Assembly: GCF_008709575.1 (NCBI RefSeq)
Contig: NZ_VYIK01000014.1
Span: 1 to 61,824, forward strand
Direction of reading: 5' to 3'
Source of the DNA: Mycobacterium sp.
Lineage (GTDB): Bacteria > Actinomycetota > Actinomycetes > Mycobacteriales > Mycobacteriaceae
DNA length: 61,824 nt
Positions within the stretch are counted from its first letter, which is position 1, and the number at the start of each line of letters is the position of its first letter. The position numbers and the translations under genes are program-made. The notes beneath the pieces were generated by a model, which was not told where the DNA came from, did no database searches, and was given only the letters and a program-made list of their open reading frames with translations. Positions 1 through 9,713 of the stretch are shown here, in pieces.

Positions 1-655
1 CCACCCAGCGTCGTATCGCCCACACTGGACAGATCACCCAGCAACCCACTCAACGTCGTGCCGCTCAGGCCCACATCGCCCAGCAGGGCACCCAACGTCG
101 TATCCCCCACAGAGGACAAATCACCCAGCAACGTGCTCAGCGTCGTGGTGCCCAGGCCCACATCGCCCAACAGGCCACCCAGCGTCGTCGAGTAGCCCAC
201 GCTGGGCAGATCGATCAGCAGCGTACTCAAACTCGTGGTGCCCAGGCCCACATCATTCAGCAGGCTGCCCAGCGTCGTGTCCCCCACACTGGGCAGTTCA
301 CCCAGCAACCCACTCAGTGTGGTGGTGCCCAATCCCACATCATTCAGCAGACCACCCAGCGTCGTATCCCCCACACTGGACAAATCACTTAGCAACGCAC
401 TCAAACTCGTGGTGCCCAATCCCACATCGCCGAGCAGGGCACTCAGCGTCGTATCCCCCACGCTGGACAAATCACCCAGCAACGTACTCAAACTCATGGT
501 GCCCAGGCCCACATCGTTCAGCAGGCTGCCCAACGTCGTGTCCCCCACGGGGGACAAATCACCCAGCAACGTACTCAGCGTCGTACCGCTCATCCCCAAC
601 TCGCTCAGCAGGCTGCCCAGCGTCGTATTCCCTAAATTTACGCCGCTGAGGAAAC
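1..655 (-). repeat. 87-bp coding tandem repeats, block B
   Basis: About 7.5 copies of the 87-bp unit that encodes the LLGDLSSVGDTTLG type repeat. The copies stay in frame. One carries an extra codon (VGYSTTLG instead of VGDTTLG) near position 195, so length changes are in multiples of three, as expected for a translated repeat. Confidence 0.85.
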
Positions 656-3600
656 CACCCACATCTTGGACGTCGCCGGCCGCATCAAGAAATGAAGACA
701 GGCTCACGTTCAAACCCAGAGATTGGACGACGTAATCGACGGTGTCGTTCGAGCCTCCCACGAGACTACTTAATGTTTTGGTCATAATAGCGGCGCCGAT
801 GCCAAATGTGCCAATAGAAAGACCGTAATAAAACGATGGATCTACCGCCTGAACGAAATCGCCTATTGTCAGGCCGCCGAGATCTAGGTTATTGAAAATC
901 TGGCCCATGTTGACCTGGCCGATACCGATCGCGTTTAAAACGTCTACCAGATCAAGGTTACCCAGACCCGTTTCATCCAACAGAGTAGCCAAGTAGGTGC
1001 CACCCAGATTGCCCTCCACAGGCGGAAAACCAGGTAGGCCAGGTATCTCAGTGCTAGGTAAATCGTCCGCCAACGTACTCAAACTCATGCTGCCCAGGCC
1101 CACATCGTTGAGCAGGCTGCCCAATGTCGTATCCCCCACACTGGACAAATCGCCCGCCAACGTACTCAAACTCATGCTGCCCAGACCCACATCGCTCAGC
1201 AGGGCACCCAACGTCGTATCCCCCACACTGGACAAATCACCCGCCAACGTACTCAAACTCATAGTGCCCAGACCCACATCGCTCAGCAGGCTGCCCAACG
1301 TTGTATCCCCCACACCGGACAAATCACCCAGCAACGTACTCAGACTCGTGGTGCCCAGGCCCACATCACCCAACAGGTCGCCCAACGAAGTAGCGCCCAC
1401 GCTCGGCAGATCGCTCAGCAACGCACCCAGCGTCGTGGTGCCCAGGCCCACATCATTCAGCAGACCACCCAGCGTCGTATCCCCCACACCGGACAAATCA
1501 CGCAGCAACGTACTCAAACTCGTGGTGCCCAGGCCCACATCATTCAGCAGGCCACCCAACGAAGTAGCGCCCACGCTGGGCAGAGCGGCCAGCAACCCAC
1601 TCAGCGTCGTGGTGCCCAGACCCACATCGCTCAGCAGGCTGCCCAGCGTCGTGGCCCCCACACTGGGCAGATCACCCAGCAGCGTGCTCAAACTCGTGCC
1701 GCTCAACCCCACATCACCCAACAGGGCACCCAGCGTCGTCGAGCCCACGCTCGGCAGATCACCCAGCAACGCACTCAAACTCACACCGCTCAACCCCACG
1801 TCACCCAACAGGGCACCCAGCGTCGTCGAGCCCACACTCGGCAAATCGGCCAGCAGCCCGCTCAACGACACATCACCAAGACCCACGTCGCTTAACAGGC
1901 CACCCAGCGTCGTCGAGCCCACACCGGGGAGATCACCCAAAAGCGTGCTCAGCGTCGTGGTGTTCAACCCCACGTCTTCCAGCAAGCTGCCCAAGGTCGT
2001 ATCCCCCACACTGGACAAATCACCCAGCAACGCACTCAAACTCGTGGTGCCCAATCCCACATCGCCGAGCAGGGCACCCAGCGTCGTGTCACCCACGCTG
2101 GGCAGATCGGCCAGCAACGTACTCAAACTCACGCCGCTCAGGCCCACATCGCCCAGCAGGCCACCCAACGAAGTAGCGCCCACGCTGGACAAGTCACCCA
2201 GCAGCGTGCTCAGCGTCGTGGTGCCCAGACCCACGTCATTCAGCAGACCACCCAGCGTCGTATCCCCCACACTGGACAAATCCCCCAGCAACGCACTCAA
2301 GGTGGTCGTGCCCAATCCCACATCGCCGAGCAGGGCACCCAACGTCGTAGCGCCCACACCGGACAAGTCACCCAGCAACGTACTCAAACTCACGCCGCTC
2401 AGGCCCACGTCGTTCAGCAGGGCACCCAGCGTCGTCGAGCCCACGCTCGGCAGATCACCCAGCAGCGTGCTCAGCGTCGTGGCGCTTAACCCCACATCGT
2501 TCAGCAGGGCACCCAGCGTCGTCGAGCCCACACTGGACAAGTCACCGAGCAACGCACTCAGCGTCGTGGTGCCCAATCCCACATCGCCGAGCAGGGCACC
2601 CAGCGTCGTATTCCCCACACCGGACAACTCGGTCAGCAACGTACTCAAACTCACGCCGCTCAGGCCCACATCGCCCAGCAGGCCGCCCAGCGACGTTGTG
2701 CCCACGCTCGGCAGATCGGCCAGCAACGCACTCAGCGTGGTGGTGCTCAGGCCCACATCACCCAGCAGGCCGCCCAGCGTCGTCGAGCCCACACCGGACA
2801 AGTCACCCAGAAACGTACTCAAACTCATGGTGCCCAGGCCCACATCGCCGAACAGGCCGCCCAGCGTCGTATTCCCCGCCGACAACTCGGTCAGCAACCC
2901 ACTCAGCGGCACATTTCCCACACCGAGGTCGCCCAGCAACCCATCCAGGGTCAGGTTGCCCAGGCCGACATCGCTGAAAAGACTCGGTAGCGGGCCGTAT
3001 ATCACCTGGTCGAACAGCCCGCTCAGGTTTATGCCGTGCTGTCCAAGGTCGCGCAGAACGCCGTCCGCGTCGTGCAGCACACCGCCCAGTTCGGTCAGCG
3101 CAGCGCCCAAAGTCACCCCGGGGTCCAGGTTCTGTCCGGTAACGAGCAGGCCGTTGAAGGCGGGGACGTCGATGCCGGCGACATCGATGCTGTCGGTGCC
3201 GTTGAGGAAGGCGTTCAGCACGTTGGCCGGGGCGTCGATGAGAGTGGTCAACGCAGCCGTGGGAGTGGTGTCCGTGGGGATCTGCCCGAGGATGTCGCTG
3301 ATTTCGTTGGCGCTGGTGACCAACGGACCTAGGGCAGCCAACAAAAGGATCAGCGGCACCCCCAGATCGACGGAGAGATGGGCCGGCAGTGGGAGGAAAT
3401 CTGCGCTGATCTGCGGCGGAGCTGTCAACGCGTTGATCACGTGCAGTAGCTGGCTTGCAATCTCGCCGGAAACGGCCGTGATCGACTGCTGATCACCCGT
3501 CCAGTCCGCACCGAATTGACTGAGCACCGATGGCTGATCGAGCAACTCGTGGCTCAGGGATTGCAGATTGGCCACCGTGGTGGCGTAGAGGTCGTCGTAC

Positions 3601-3755
3601 GGCGCGGCGATATCGGCGGCGCTGGTCGTCAGTGCGACGCCTCGCGTCTGAACGTCGGGAGGAATTGGTATCACCGGCGTGACGGCGATGAGACTGGCCC
3701 CCACGATGGCTATACCCGTCGTAGCGAAGGGACGAAGCCGCTGCTGCTCCATCAT
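1..3755 (-). CDS. Giant exported repeat protein, GjpA-like N-terminus (3' end outside window)
   Basis: One minus-strand frame is open from the ATG at 3755 to the left edge, about 1,250 codons with no stop; I checked the non-repeat parts triplet by triplet. The first ~35 residues form a basic start plus a hydrophobic segment (GIAIVGASLIAVTPV), like the export signal of mycobacterial repeat proteins that databases often label GjpA-like porins. Residues ~40-290 are a non-repeated alpha-helical-looking region. Then come ~21 copies of a 29-residue repeat of the type TTLGxLLxDVGLG/TTLSxLLGDLSSVGD, a unique ~140-residue interruption, and ~7.5 more copies before the edge. A second ATG at 3752 is better placed from the GGGAG ribosome site. 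The mature function is unknown; a surface or outer-membrane role is inferred. Confidence 0.75.
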   Translation of the reverse strand, partial: MMEQQRLRPFATTGIAIVGASLIAVTPVIPIPPDVQTRGVALTTSAADIAAPYDDLYATTVANLQSLSHELLDQPSVLSQFGADWTGDQQSITAVSGEIASQLLHVINALTAPPQISADFLPLPAHLSVDLGVPLILLLAALGPLVTSANEISDILGQIPTDTTPTAALTTLIDAPANVLNAFLNGTDSIDVAGIDVPAFNGLLVTGQNLDPGVTLGAALTELGGVLHDADGVLRDLGQHGINLSGLFDQVIYGPLPSLFSDVGLGNLTLDGLLGDLGVGNVPLSGLLTELSAGNTTLGGLFGDVGLGTMSLSTFLGDLSGVGSTTLGGLLGDVGLSTTTLSALLADLPSVGTTSLGGLLGDVGLSGVSLSTLLTELSGVGNTTLGALLGDVGLGTTTLSALLGDLSSVGSTTLGALLNDVGLSATTLSTLLGDLPSVGSTTLGALLNDVGLSGVSLSTLLGDLSGVGATTLGALLGDVGLGTTTLSALLGDLSSVGDTTLGGLLNDVGLGTTTLSTLLGDLSSVGATSLGGLLGDVGLSGVSLSTLLADLPSVGDTTLGALLGDVGLGTTSLSALLGDLSSVGDTTLGSLLEDVGLNTTTLSTLLGDLPGVGSTTLGGLLSDVGLGDVSLSGLLADLPSVGSTTLGALLGDVGLSGVSLSALLGDLPSVGSTTLGALLGDVGLSGTSLSTLLGDLPSVGATTLGSLLSDVGLGTTTLSGLLAALPSVGATSLGGLLNDVGLGTTSLSTLLRDLSGVGDTTLGGLLNDVGLGTTTLGALLSDLPSVGATSLGDLLGDVGLGTTSLSTLLGDLSGVGDTTLGSLLSDVGLGTMSLSTLAGDLSSVGDTTLGALLSDVGLGSMSLSTLAGDLSSVGDTTLGSLLNDVGLGSMSLSTLADDLPSTEIPGLPGFPPVEGNLGGTYLATLLDETGLGNLDLVDVLNAIGIGQVNMGQIFNNLDLGGLTIGDFVQAVDPSFYYGLSIGTFGIGAAIMTKTLSSLVGGSNDTVDYVVQSLGLNVSLSSFLDAAGDVQDVGGFLSGVNLGNTTLGSLLSELGMSGTTLSTLLGDLSPVGDTTLGSLLNDVGLGTMSLSTLLGDLSSVGDTTLSALLGDVGLGTTSLSALLSDLSSVGDTTLGGLLNDVGLGTTTLSGLLGELPSVGDTTLGSLLNDVGLGTTSLSTLLIDLPSVGYSTTLGGLLGDVGLGTTTLSTLLGDLSSVGDTTLGALLGDVGLSGTTLSGLLGDLSSVGDTTLG
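1075..2890 (-). repeat. 87-bp coding tandem repeats, block A
   Basis: About 21 head-to-tail copies of the same 87-bp unit. For example, the word cccaggcccacatcattcag occurs at 1441 and again at 1528, exactly 87 bp apart. Copies differ mainly at a few codons (GTTS, SGVS, GTMS variants), which suggests expansion by recombination followed by drift. A three-base shortening near 2875 keeps the frame. Confidence 0.85.
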
Positions 3756-3982
3756 CAGCTCCCGAAATTCTGTGAAGGTATTCGACGTCACCGTCAAATA
3801 CGGCCGATGAGCTGCAGAGACTGACATGGACCGCAGCTGAGATACGGCTGAGATGCTATAAGGATGGGAATTTCACAGAACTGTCGTTATAACAACGACG
3901 CGCTCCTGTTATCATAATGTGATGTTAGTAAGGTTAAATGTAAAACTTCTTTACATGCGGGTCGTCCGACATTGACTCCGGC
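3756..3982. promoter_or_regulatory. AT-rich intergenic region with inverted repeat
   Basis: This 227-bp gap separates lpqB from the repeat-protein gene, both on the minus strand. It is far richer in A+T than its surroundings. It holds a perfect six-base inverted repeat, GTCGTT (3883-3888) and AACGAC (3894-3899), around a five-base centre. It probably carries the promoter and perhaps an operator of the repeat-protein gene. No U-tract follows the hairpin, so a terminator is less likely. Confidence 0.4.
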
Positions 3983-5746
3983 TCACCCCGGCAAAACCGG
4001 TACCGCACCGGGCACCATGAAGGCCGGCACATCCACCCAGCCCTGCGGCCCGTCGGCGCCGGAACCCGACAGCTGCGCCACCCCGCGCGCATCGGCGACA
4101 TACACCGTCGACGGGTTGGCCGCCACAGTCCACACCGGCAACCGCAGATTGGTGCTCGGCGCGTCGGAATTCACCCCGTCGAGGTTGACATACGACACCG
4201 GATGCTCGGAGTCGGTGCGGCTGACCACGATGTCGTCGCCGGTGCGCCACGACAACGACACCACCGACGAGCCCAGCCCGAATCCCAGTCGCCGCGGATA
4301 CGTCAGCGCGAATTGGCCGGCCTGTGTTTGTTCGACGCTGGCGAGGATCACCTGACCCGCGATGACCATCGCTGCCCGCACACCATCCCGGGACAACTGT
4401 AAGTCGGTGATCACGCCGGGAAATCGGCCGGAAACCGCAGCCACATCCACCGGAAAACGCGCGGCCTGCCCGGACGCCGTCTCCTGGATCGCCCGCAGCA
4501 CGGTGTGACCGTCGGCGACTACCCACACGGCATCGTCAATCGCCCAGCTCGGGCGAGACAGGCTGTGGCCGTCGGCGGCTTGTACCGCCTCGCCGCCCAG
4601 ATCGCCGATCCACAGCGACGCCGCCATGTCCGGTGCGCCGCGCCGCAGCGTCACCACGGAGGCGACTTGGTGTCCGCTGCGGGACAGCGCGGCGCCGGTC
4701 TGATCCGGTGTCCGCCCGAACGCGCCCGGCACCGTGGTGGCGTGGTCTCCGTCCATCGCTGCCAGCGACCCGCCCACCAGAGCGTGCACGCCGGCGGCGG
4801 CACCCGAGTCGACCCCGGGATCGGCGGCCGCGACGTCGGAGGTGCTCCATCCCGCGGCGAACCGGTCATCTAGGGGAGCGCCGTCGGCGTTGATCACATA
4901 CGGCCCCTTGATGTCGGAACGGGCCAACGTCCAGATGAGCTGCGCGGCCAGCAATTGCCTGCTTCGCGGATCGGCGATCGTCAGATTGTCCAGATCGACG
5001 CGTACCCCGCCGTAGCCGAGGCCCACCCCACTCTTGCCGCCGTCGGCCCGCGTCACCGGACCTTTCAGCCGCACCGGCGGGCCGAGCAGATTGCGCACGG
5101 ACTTGGCGATCTCCGGGCGCGGCCCCGCGATCAGCTTGGAGACCAATTCGGTGGCCAACTGATCGGGATCGGACACTGCCAGATAGCGCGGGTCGGGAAC
5201 CAACGTCTGGCCCGTCGGGTCGGCGAAGTAGAGGGTGTGCCGTTTGTAGGTGGCCTGGAACTGCCGCCAGTCCAGAAACACCCCGTTGGGCAGCCGGTTG
5301 ATACGCCAGCCGCCCGGGGTCTTGACCAGGTCGATCGGGCCGGGATCCGGCAGCTCACCCTCGGCGGTCTCGAACACCCCCATGTCGGACAGTGAACCCA
5401 GGATGTCGGCCCGCATAGCGACCGACACCTTCTCGGCACTGCGGGTTTCGACGAAAACCACGTGGTCGATCAGCAGCGCGCTACCGGCGTCGTCCCAGGC
5501 GTCGGAAGCCGATTGAGTCAGGAACTGACGCGCGGCCAAGTGCCGATTGGCGGGATCGGCGGTGGCCTTGAGGAATTCGCGCAGGAGCATATCGGGATCC
5601 ATGCCCGGAGTCGGCTTGGGCAGATTCGACGGGACGGGCCGCGCGACGGTCCCGATTGCCTGCGGCGCCGACGAGCTGGGCACTCCGGCACAACCGGTGA
5701 TCAGGGCCAGCACGCCGAGCATGACAGCGGTCAGCGGTCGCATCAC
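3983..5746 (-). CDS. lpqB: LpqB lipoprotein, MtrB partner
   Basis: This is a 587-residue lipoprotein; M. tuberculosis LpqB is about 583. The N-terminus [19 protein letters not shown] has a lipobox with the acylated Cys at residue 19. A GerMN-type domain follows, then a long C-terminal region that looks like a beta-propeller (motifs such as [10 protein letters not shown] and the end [12 protein letters not shown]). LpqB is known to act with the MtrB kinase at the outer face of the membrane in cell-wall and division control. Its start overlaps the mtrB stop by four bases (ATGA), so the two are translationally coupled, the conserved arrangement. Confidence 0.95.
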   Translation of the reverse strand: MMRPLTAVMLGVLALITGCAGVPSSSAPQAIGTVARPVPSNLPKPTPGMDPDMLLREFLKATADPANRHLAARQFLTQSASDAWDDAGSALLIDHVVFVETRSAEKVSVAMRADILGSLSDMGVFETAEGELPDPGPIDLVKTPGGWRINRLPNGVFLDWRQFQATYKRHTLYFADPTGQTLVPDPRYLAVSDPDQLATELVSKLIAGPRPEIAKSVRNLLGPPVRLKGPVTRADGGKSGVGLGYGGVRVDLDNLTIADPRSRQLLAAQLIWTLARSDIKGPYVINADGAPLDDRFAAGWSTSDVAAADPGVDSGAAAGVHALVGGSLAAMDGDHATTVPGAFGRTPDQTGAALSRSGHQVASVVTLRRGAPDMAASLWIGDLGGEAVQAADGHSLSRPSWAIDDAVWVVADGHTVLRAIQETASGQAARFPVDVAAVSGRFPGVITDLQLSRDGVRAAMVIAGQVILASVEQTQAGQFALTYPRRLGFGLGSSVVSLSWRTGDDIVVSRTDSEHPVSYVNLDGVNSDAPSTNLRLPVWTVAANPSTVYVADARGVAQLSGSGADGPQGWVDVPAFMVPGAVPVLPG

Positions 5747-7413
5747 CCGCTCCGCTCGGCGTGCTCACGGGGCCGCAGCGGGCGCTCTTTGCGGTCCGGG
5801 GCTACTGGAGGCGCAACGGGCTTCAGCGGCAGCGGGCTGGTCGTCACCTTGTGTCCGCGGACCAGCGGAAGCGTCAGCCGGAAGCAGGAACCCTTGCCGG
5901 GTTCGCCCCAGGCCTCCAACCGACCCTGGTGCAAGCGGGCATCCTCGACGCTGATCGCCAGGCCCAGCCCGGTCCCGCCCGAACGGCGCACCCGCGATGG
6001 GTCCGCCCGCCAGAACCTGCTGAACACCAGCTTCTCCTCGCCCGGGCGCAAGCCCACCCCGTAGTCGCGCACAGTCACCGCAACCGTATCCTCGTCGGTC
6101 GCCATCCGGATCCGCACCGGCTTGTGCTCGGCGTGGTCGATGGCGTTGGCGATCAGATTGCGCAAAATCCGCTCGACCCGGCGGGCGTCTACTTCGGCGA
6201 TCACTTCTTCAGCCGGCATGTCGACAATCAACTTGACGCCGGCGTCTTCGGCCAGGTGGCCGACGTTGCCCAGTGCACTGTTGACCGTCGAGCGCAAATC
6301 GATCGACTCGACCGACAGTTCGGCCACCCCCGCGTCGTGCCGGGAGATTTCCAGCAGGTCATTGAGCAAGTTCTCGAACCGGTCCAGCTCGTTGACCATC
6401 AACTCGGTGGACCGGCGCAGCGCCGGGTCGAGGTCTTCGCTGTGGTCGTAGATCAAATCGGCGGCCATCCGCACGGTGGTCAGCGGGGTGCGCAGTTCGT
6501 GACTGACATCGGAGGTGAACCGCCGTTGCAGGTTGCCGAACTCCTCGAGCTGGGTGATCTGCCGAGACAGGCTCTCGGCCATGTCGTTGAACGACACCGC
6601 CAGCCTGGCCATGTCGTCCTCGCCGCGCACCGGCATCCGCTCGGCCAGATGCCCTTCGGCGAAGCGTTCCGCGGTCCGGGCCGCCGCCCGCACCGGCACC
6701 ACCACCTGGCGCGAGACCAGCAGCGCGATGCCGGCCAACAACACCAGCAGCACCAGGCCGCCGGTGACCATCGTGCCGCGGACCAGCGAGATCGTGCTGC
6801 GCTCGTTGCCCAGCGGGAAGATCAAGTACAGCTCCAGGTTGGGCACCCGCGACGAGGTGGGCGTGCCGATCACCAGCGCCGGCCCCGAGAAGCCTTCGGT
6901 GTGCACGGTGGCGTACTGGTAGGCAACCTGCCCTGCTTTGACGAAATCGCGCAACGACGCCGGCACCTGCTCGACCGGTCCGGCCGCGGCGGCCGGTCTG
7001 GGCCCGTAGCCGGGGACCACCAGCACCGCGTCGAACGGGCCGGCCATCCCGGCGCCGGAGGTTGGATCGGTTTTCGACGTCAACGTATTGCGGGCGAGCT
7101 GCAGACTGCTGTCCAGTGAGCGCGCCTCCTCGCCGCTGACGATCCCGCTGACCGTCGCGCGGGCCCGCTCGATCTGCTCGGTGGCCGCCCGGACTTTCAC
7201 CTCGAGCACCCGGTTGGTGACCTGGCTGGTCAGCACGAAGCCCAGCGCCGTGATCACCGCGAGAGACATTCCGAGCGTCAGCACGACCACCCGCAACTGC
7301 AACGAGCGGCGCCAGGCAACGGCCAGGGCTCGACCCAATGCCCGCATGCCCCGCAGTAGCGGGCCCGAACGCCCCCAACGACCGCGAATGCGTCGCCGCG
7401 AGCCCCAGATCAT
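5743..7413 (-). CDS. mtrB: MtrB sensor histidine kinase
   Basis: The protein has 556 residues. A first membrane segment ([20 protein letters not shown]) is followed by an extracytoplasmic domain, a second membrane segment near residue 215, a HAMP domain, the phospho-acceptor H-box [11 protein letters not shown] and an ATP-binding domain with N-box ([10 protein letters not shown]) and G boxes ([18 protein letters not shown]). It phosphorylates MtrA to control cell division and wall metabolism. I place the start at the ATG giving MIWGSRRR, which matches the M. tuberculosis N-terminus and has a GGGGAAAG ribosome site; an upstream GTG at 7434 would add seven residues. It is 61 bp downstream of mtrA. 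Confidence 0.95.
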   Translation of the reverse strand: MIWGSRRRIRGRWGRSGPLLRGMRALGRALAVAWRRSLQLRVVVLTLGMSLAVITALGFVLTSQVTNRVLEVKVRAATEQIERARATVSGIVSGEEARSLDSSLQLARNTLTSKTDPTSGAGMAGPFDAVLVVPGYGPRPAAAAGPVEQVPASLRDFVKAGQVAYQYATVHTEGFSGPALVIGTPTSSRVPNLELYLIFPLGNERSTISLVRGTMVTGGLVLLVLLAGIALLVSRQVVVPVRAAARTAERFAEGHLAERMPVRGEDDMARLAVSFNDMAESLSRQITQLEEFGNLQRRFTSDVSHELRTPLTTVRMAADLIYDHSEDLDPALRRSTELMVNELDRFENLLNDLLEISRHDAGVAELSVESIDLRSTVNSALGNVGHLAEDAGVKLIVDMPAEEVIAEVDARRVERILRNLIANAIDHAEHKPVRIRMATDEDTVAVTVRDYGVGLRPGEEKLVFSRFWRADPSRVRRSGGTGLGLAISVEDARLHQGRLEAWGEPGKGSCFRLTLPLVRGHKVTTSPLPLKPVAPPVAPDRKERPLRPREHAERSG

Positions 7414-7474
7414 CGTCGTCGCTTTCCCCCGCACGCCGAAGACCCCCCAACGCGACGCCCGGCGTCGCCGGCGA

Positions 7475-8161
7475 TCACGGAGGTCCGGCCTTGTAGCCCA
7501 CTCCTCGCACGGTCAGGACGACATTCGGGTTCTCCGGGTCTTTTTCCACTTTGGCTCGCAGTCGCTGGACATGCACGTTCACCAGGCGGGTGTCCGCCGG
7601 GTGACGATAGCCCCACACCTGTTCGAGGAGCACATCACGAGTAAACACCTGGCGTGGTTTACGTGCCAGCGCCACCAGCAGATCGAACTCCAGCGGCGTC
7701 AAGGAGATCTGCTCGCCGTTGCGGGTGACCTTGTGCGCCGGCACGTCGATGTCGACGTCGGCAATCGACAGCAACTCGGCCGGCTCGTCGTCATTACGCC
7801 GCAGCCGCGCCCGCACCCGAGCCACCAGCTCCTTGGGTTTGAACGGCTTCATGATGTAGTCGTCGGCGCCGGACTCCAGGCCCAGCACCACGTCGACGGT
7901 GTCAGTCTTGGCAGTCAGCATCACGATCGGCACGCCGGAATCCGCGCGCAGCACCCGGCACACGTCGATACCGTTCATCCCGGGCAGCATCAAGTCCAGT
8001 AGGACCAGGTCGGGACGCAGCTCACGCACGGCGGTGAGCGCTTGGGTGCCGTCGCTGATCACTGCGGTGTCGAAGCCCTCCCCCCGGAGCACGATCGTGA
8101 GCATCTCGGCCAGCGATGCATCGTCGTCGACGACAAGAATCCTTTGCCTCATGGTGTCCAT
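7475..8161 (-). CDS. mtrA: MtrA response regulator
   Basis: The 228 residues equal the M. tuberculosis length, with near-identity throughout. The receiver domain has the acidic pocket DDD (12-14), the phosphorylation Asp at 56 (LLDLMLPGM) and Lys in the KPF motif. The C-terminal OmpR-type winged helix includes [18 protein letters not shown]. MtrA is an essential transcription factor acting on oriC, dnaA and wall-hydrolase genes. It begins the mtrA-mtrB-lpqB operon, 52 bp after tmk. Confidence 0.98.
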   Translation of the reverse strand: MDTMRQRILVVDDDASLAEMLTIVLRGEGFDTAVISDGTQALTAVRELRPDLVLLDLMLPGMNGIDVCRVLRADSGVPIVMLTAKTDTVDVVLGLESGADDYIMKPFKPKELVARVRARLRRNDDEPAELLSIADVDIDVPAHKVTRNGEQISLTPLEFDLLVALARKPRQVFTRDVLLEQVWGYRHPADTRLVNVHVQRLRAKVEKDPENPNVVLTVRGVGYKAGPP

Positions 8162-8213
8162 GGTGTCACTTCATCGCGACAAAACTCAGCTACTCGATGC
8201 GCGTTTCGTGCCG

Positions 8214-8870
8214 TCAACTGGGCGCACTACCCGCATGCGGGGCGTTGAGCAGCGTGGCGGCTAGCTCGCTCGCGTCGACATCGGCGTCGACCACCAGCCA
8301 TCGACCACCCCATCCGGCGACCGCCAGACCGGCGTACACCGCCCCGGTTCGCTGCTGCAGCTCGTCGTCCCGCTCGTAGGCGTCCCGGGCCCGCGCGACT
8401 TCCCTGCGGGCCCGCTCGCGGGCGCGCTGGGCGGCGAGGTCGGCTGAAACACCTAGCAGCACTTGCCAATCCGGTATAGGAAGCTGCAACCGCTGGTATT
8501 CGATCTGCCGCACCCAGGCCACCACCTCCCCGTCGGCATCCTGATGCAGGCGCGCCGCACTGTAGGCGGCGTTGGACGCCACGTAGCGATCCAGGATCAC
8601 CACGTCGTGGTCTCGGCACAGCGCGCGGATCTGCTCGACGGCGCCGGCACGGTCCAGCGCGAACAGCATGGCCATCGCATACACCGACGACGCGAGATCG
8701 CCGTGCGCACCGTGCAGGGCCTCGGCCGCGACGTCGGCAGCTATCGACCGCCCGTAGCGGGGAAACGCGCAGGTGGCCACCGACTTGCCGGCGGCCTCGA
8801 ACGCGCCGCGCAGCGCTTCGGACAGCGTCCGCTTGCCGGCGCCGTCGACGCCTTCGATCGCGATCAGCAC
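8214..8870 (-). CDS. tmk: Thymidylate kinase
   Basis: It makes dTDP from dTMP using ATP. The 218 residues compare with 214 in M. tuberculosis. The P-loop GVDGAGKRT lies at residues 7-15, the DR(Y/H) motif in ILDRYVASN near 95 and an Arg-rich lid near 150. The start is a GTG with a TAGGCT box seven bases upstream, consistent with a leaderless transcript. It lies upstream of mtrA on the same strand and diverges from the anti-sigma/sigC pair, an arrangement that differs from M. tuberculosis, where tmk follows sahH directly. Confidence 0.95.
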   Translation of the reverse strand: MLIAIEGVDGAGKRTLSEALRGAFEAAGKSVATCAFPRYGRSIAADVAAEALHGAHGDLASSVYAMAMLFALDRAGAVEQIRALCRDHDVVILDRYVASNAAYSAARLHQDADGEVVAWVRQIEYQRLQLPIPDWQVLLGVSADLAAQRARERARREVARARDAYERDDELQQRTGAVYAGLAVAGWGGRWLVVDADVDASELAATLLNAPHAGSAPS

Positions 8871-8877
8871 TGCCGCG

Positions 8878-8883
8878 AGCCTA
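8878..8883 (-). promoter_or_regulatory. Likely -10 box of tmk
   Basis: TAGGCT on the minus strand ends seven bases before the tmk GTG, the spacing expected of a leaderless mycobacterial start. Confidence 0.45.
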
Positions 8884-8935
8884 TCGCCACGGCCCGGCTT
8901 TGTGTTCCGGCGCGCTGATGCGCGACGATACAGGG

Positions 8936-9673
8936 ATGCGATGTGTGGTGGCGCGCGAGGCGTTGTCCGCGCGGTTGGACGGCGAACCCCAGCAGGTGCC
9001 GGCTCAGCAGGTCGATGCCCATCTGGGATCGTGTCACGACTGCCGCACCTGGCTGATCGGGGTGGCCGTTCAGACCCGCCGACTGGCCGCGGTCGACGTC
9101 CGCCCGGGACCGGACCTGGTCAAGCGGATCATGGCAACGGCCGGCATCGCACCGGTTCCGCGGTATCGCCGCTGGCTGGCCGAGCTGATCACGGACTACC
9201 GGCGCTGCGGGCTGATCGTGGTGGGCGCACTGCAGGTCGCGGTGGCACTGGCCCAGATCGCCGGCGTCGATTTCGGCCTGGTGGCCACACATGGGCACGG
9301 CGCGGCGACCGGGGCGCACCTGCTCCACGAGTCCACCGCATGGTTTTTGGCGTTGGGAGCGGCGATGATCGTCGCCGGTGTCTGGACCGCGGCGGCGGTG
9401 GGTGTCTCGGCGATCACCGGCGCGTTCGCGGTGGTGCTGACCGCTTACGTGGCGGTGGACGCCTACCACGGCCAGGTGACCACGGCGCGGGTCGTCAGCC
9501 ACCTGCCGGTGCTGCTGGGACTGGTGTTCGCGGTGCTGGTGGCGCGGGAGCGGGCCGGTGCGCCGAAGCCCGTCAGCACCGATGCACAGACCCGCGAGCT
9601 GGTACTGACGCCGGACCTGCCCCGCGATCGGCGCCGCAGGCATCTGTGGCCGATCAACCGGACGGCGGCCTGA
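8936..9673 (+). CDS. Membrane zinc-finger anti-sigma factor, probable SigC partner
   Basis: The protein has 245 residues from the ATG giving [10 protein letters not shown]. The cytoplasmic N-terminus has a ZAS/zf-HC2 anti-sigma signature: an upstream Cys at residue 3 and HLGSCHDC (H-x3-C-x2-C). About four membrane segments follow, from [16 protein letters not shown] to [15 protein letters not shown] His-rich loop (THGHG, HLLHE) and two more His near the last helices could bind metal or heme. It ends 40 bp before sigC on the same strand, so it is very likely the regulator that binds and restrains SigC. An upstream in-frame ATG at 8918 is an alternative start. Confidence 0.75.
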   Translation: MRCVVAREALSARLDGEPQQVPAQQVDAHLGSCHDCRTWLIGVAVQTRRLAAVDVRPGPDLVKRIMATAGIAPVPRYRRWLAELITDYRRCGLIVVGALQVAVALAQIAGVDFGLVATHGHGAATGAHLLHESTAWFLALGAAMIVAGVWTAAAVGVSAITGAFAVVLTAYVAVDAYHGQVTTARVVSHLPVLLGLVFAVLVARERAGAPKPVSTDAQTRELVLTPDLPRDRRRRHLWPINRTAA

Positions 9674-9713
9674 CCGAGCTCTACGACGGCGCGTCGTATT
9701 AAGGTGGAGGCTT

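Noticed and set aside
1..2890. Possible CRISPR array or satellite DNA
   Set aside because: The repeats are contiguous, 87 bp, without unique spacers, and clearly coding.
997..3492. 831-residue plus-strand open frame rich in Pro, Ser and Val
   Set aside because: It is the antisense of the 87-bp repeats. The minus frame is open over the whole length, has a signal segment, a ribosome site and in-frame indels; the plus frame has none of these.
5761..7119. 452-residue plus-strand frame, His/Gln-rich
   Set aside because: Antisense shadow of mtrB.
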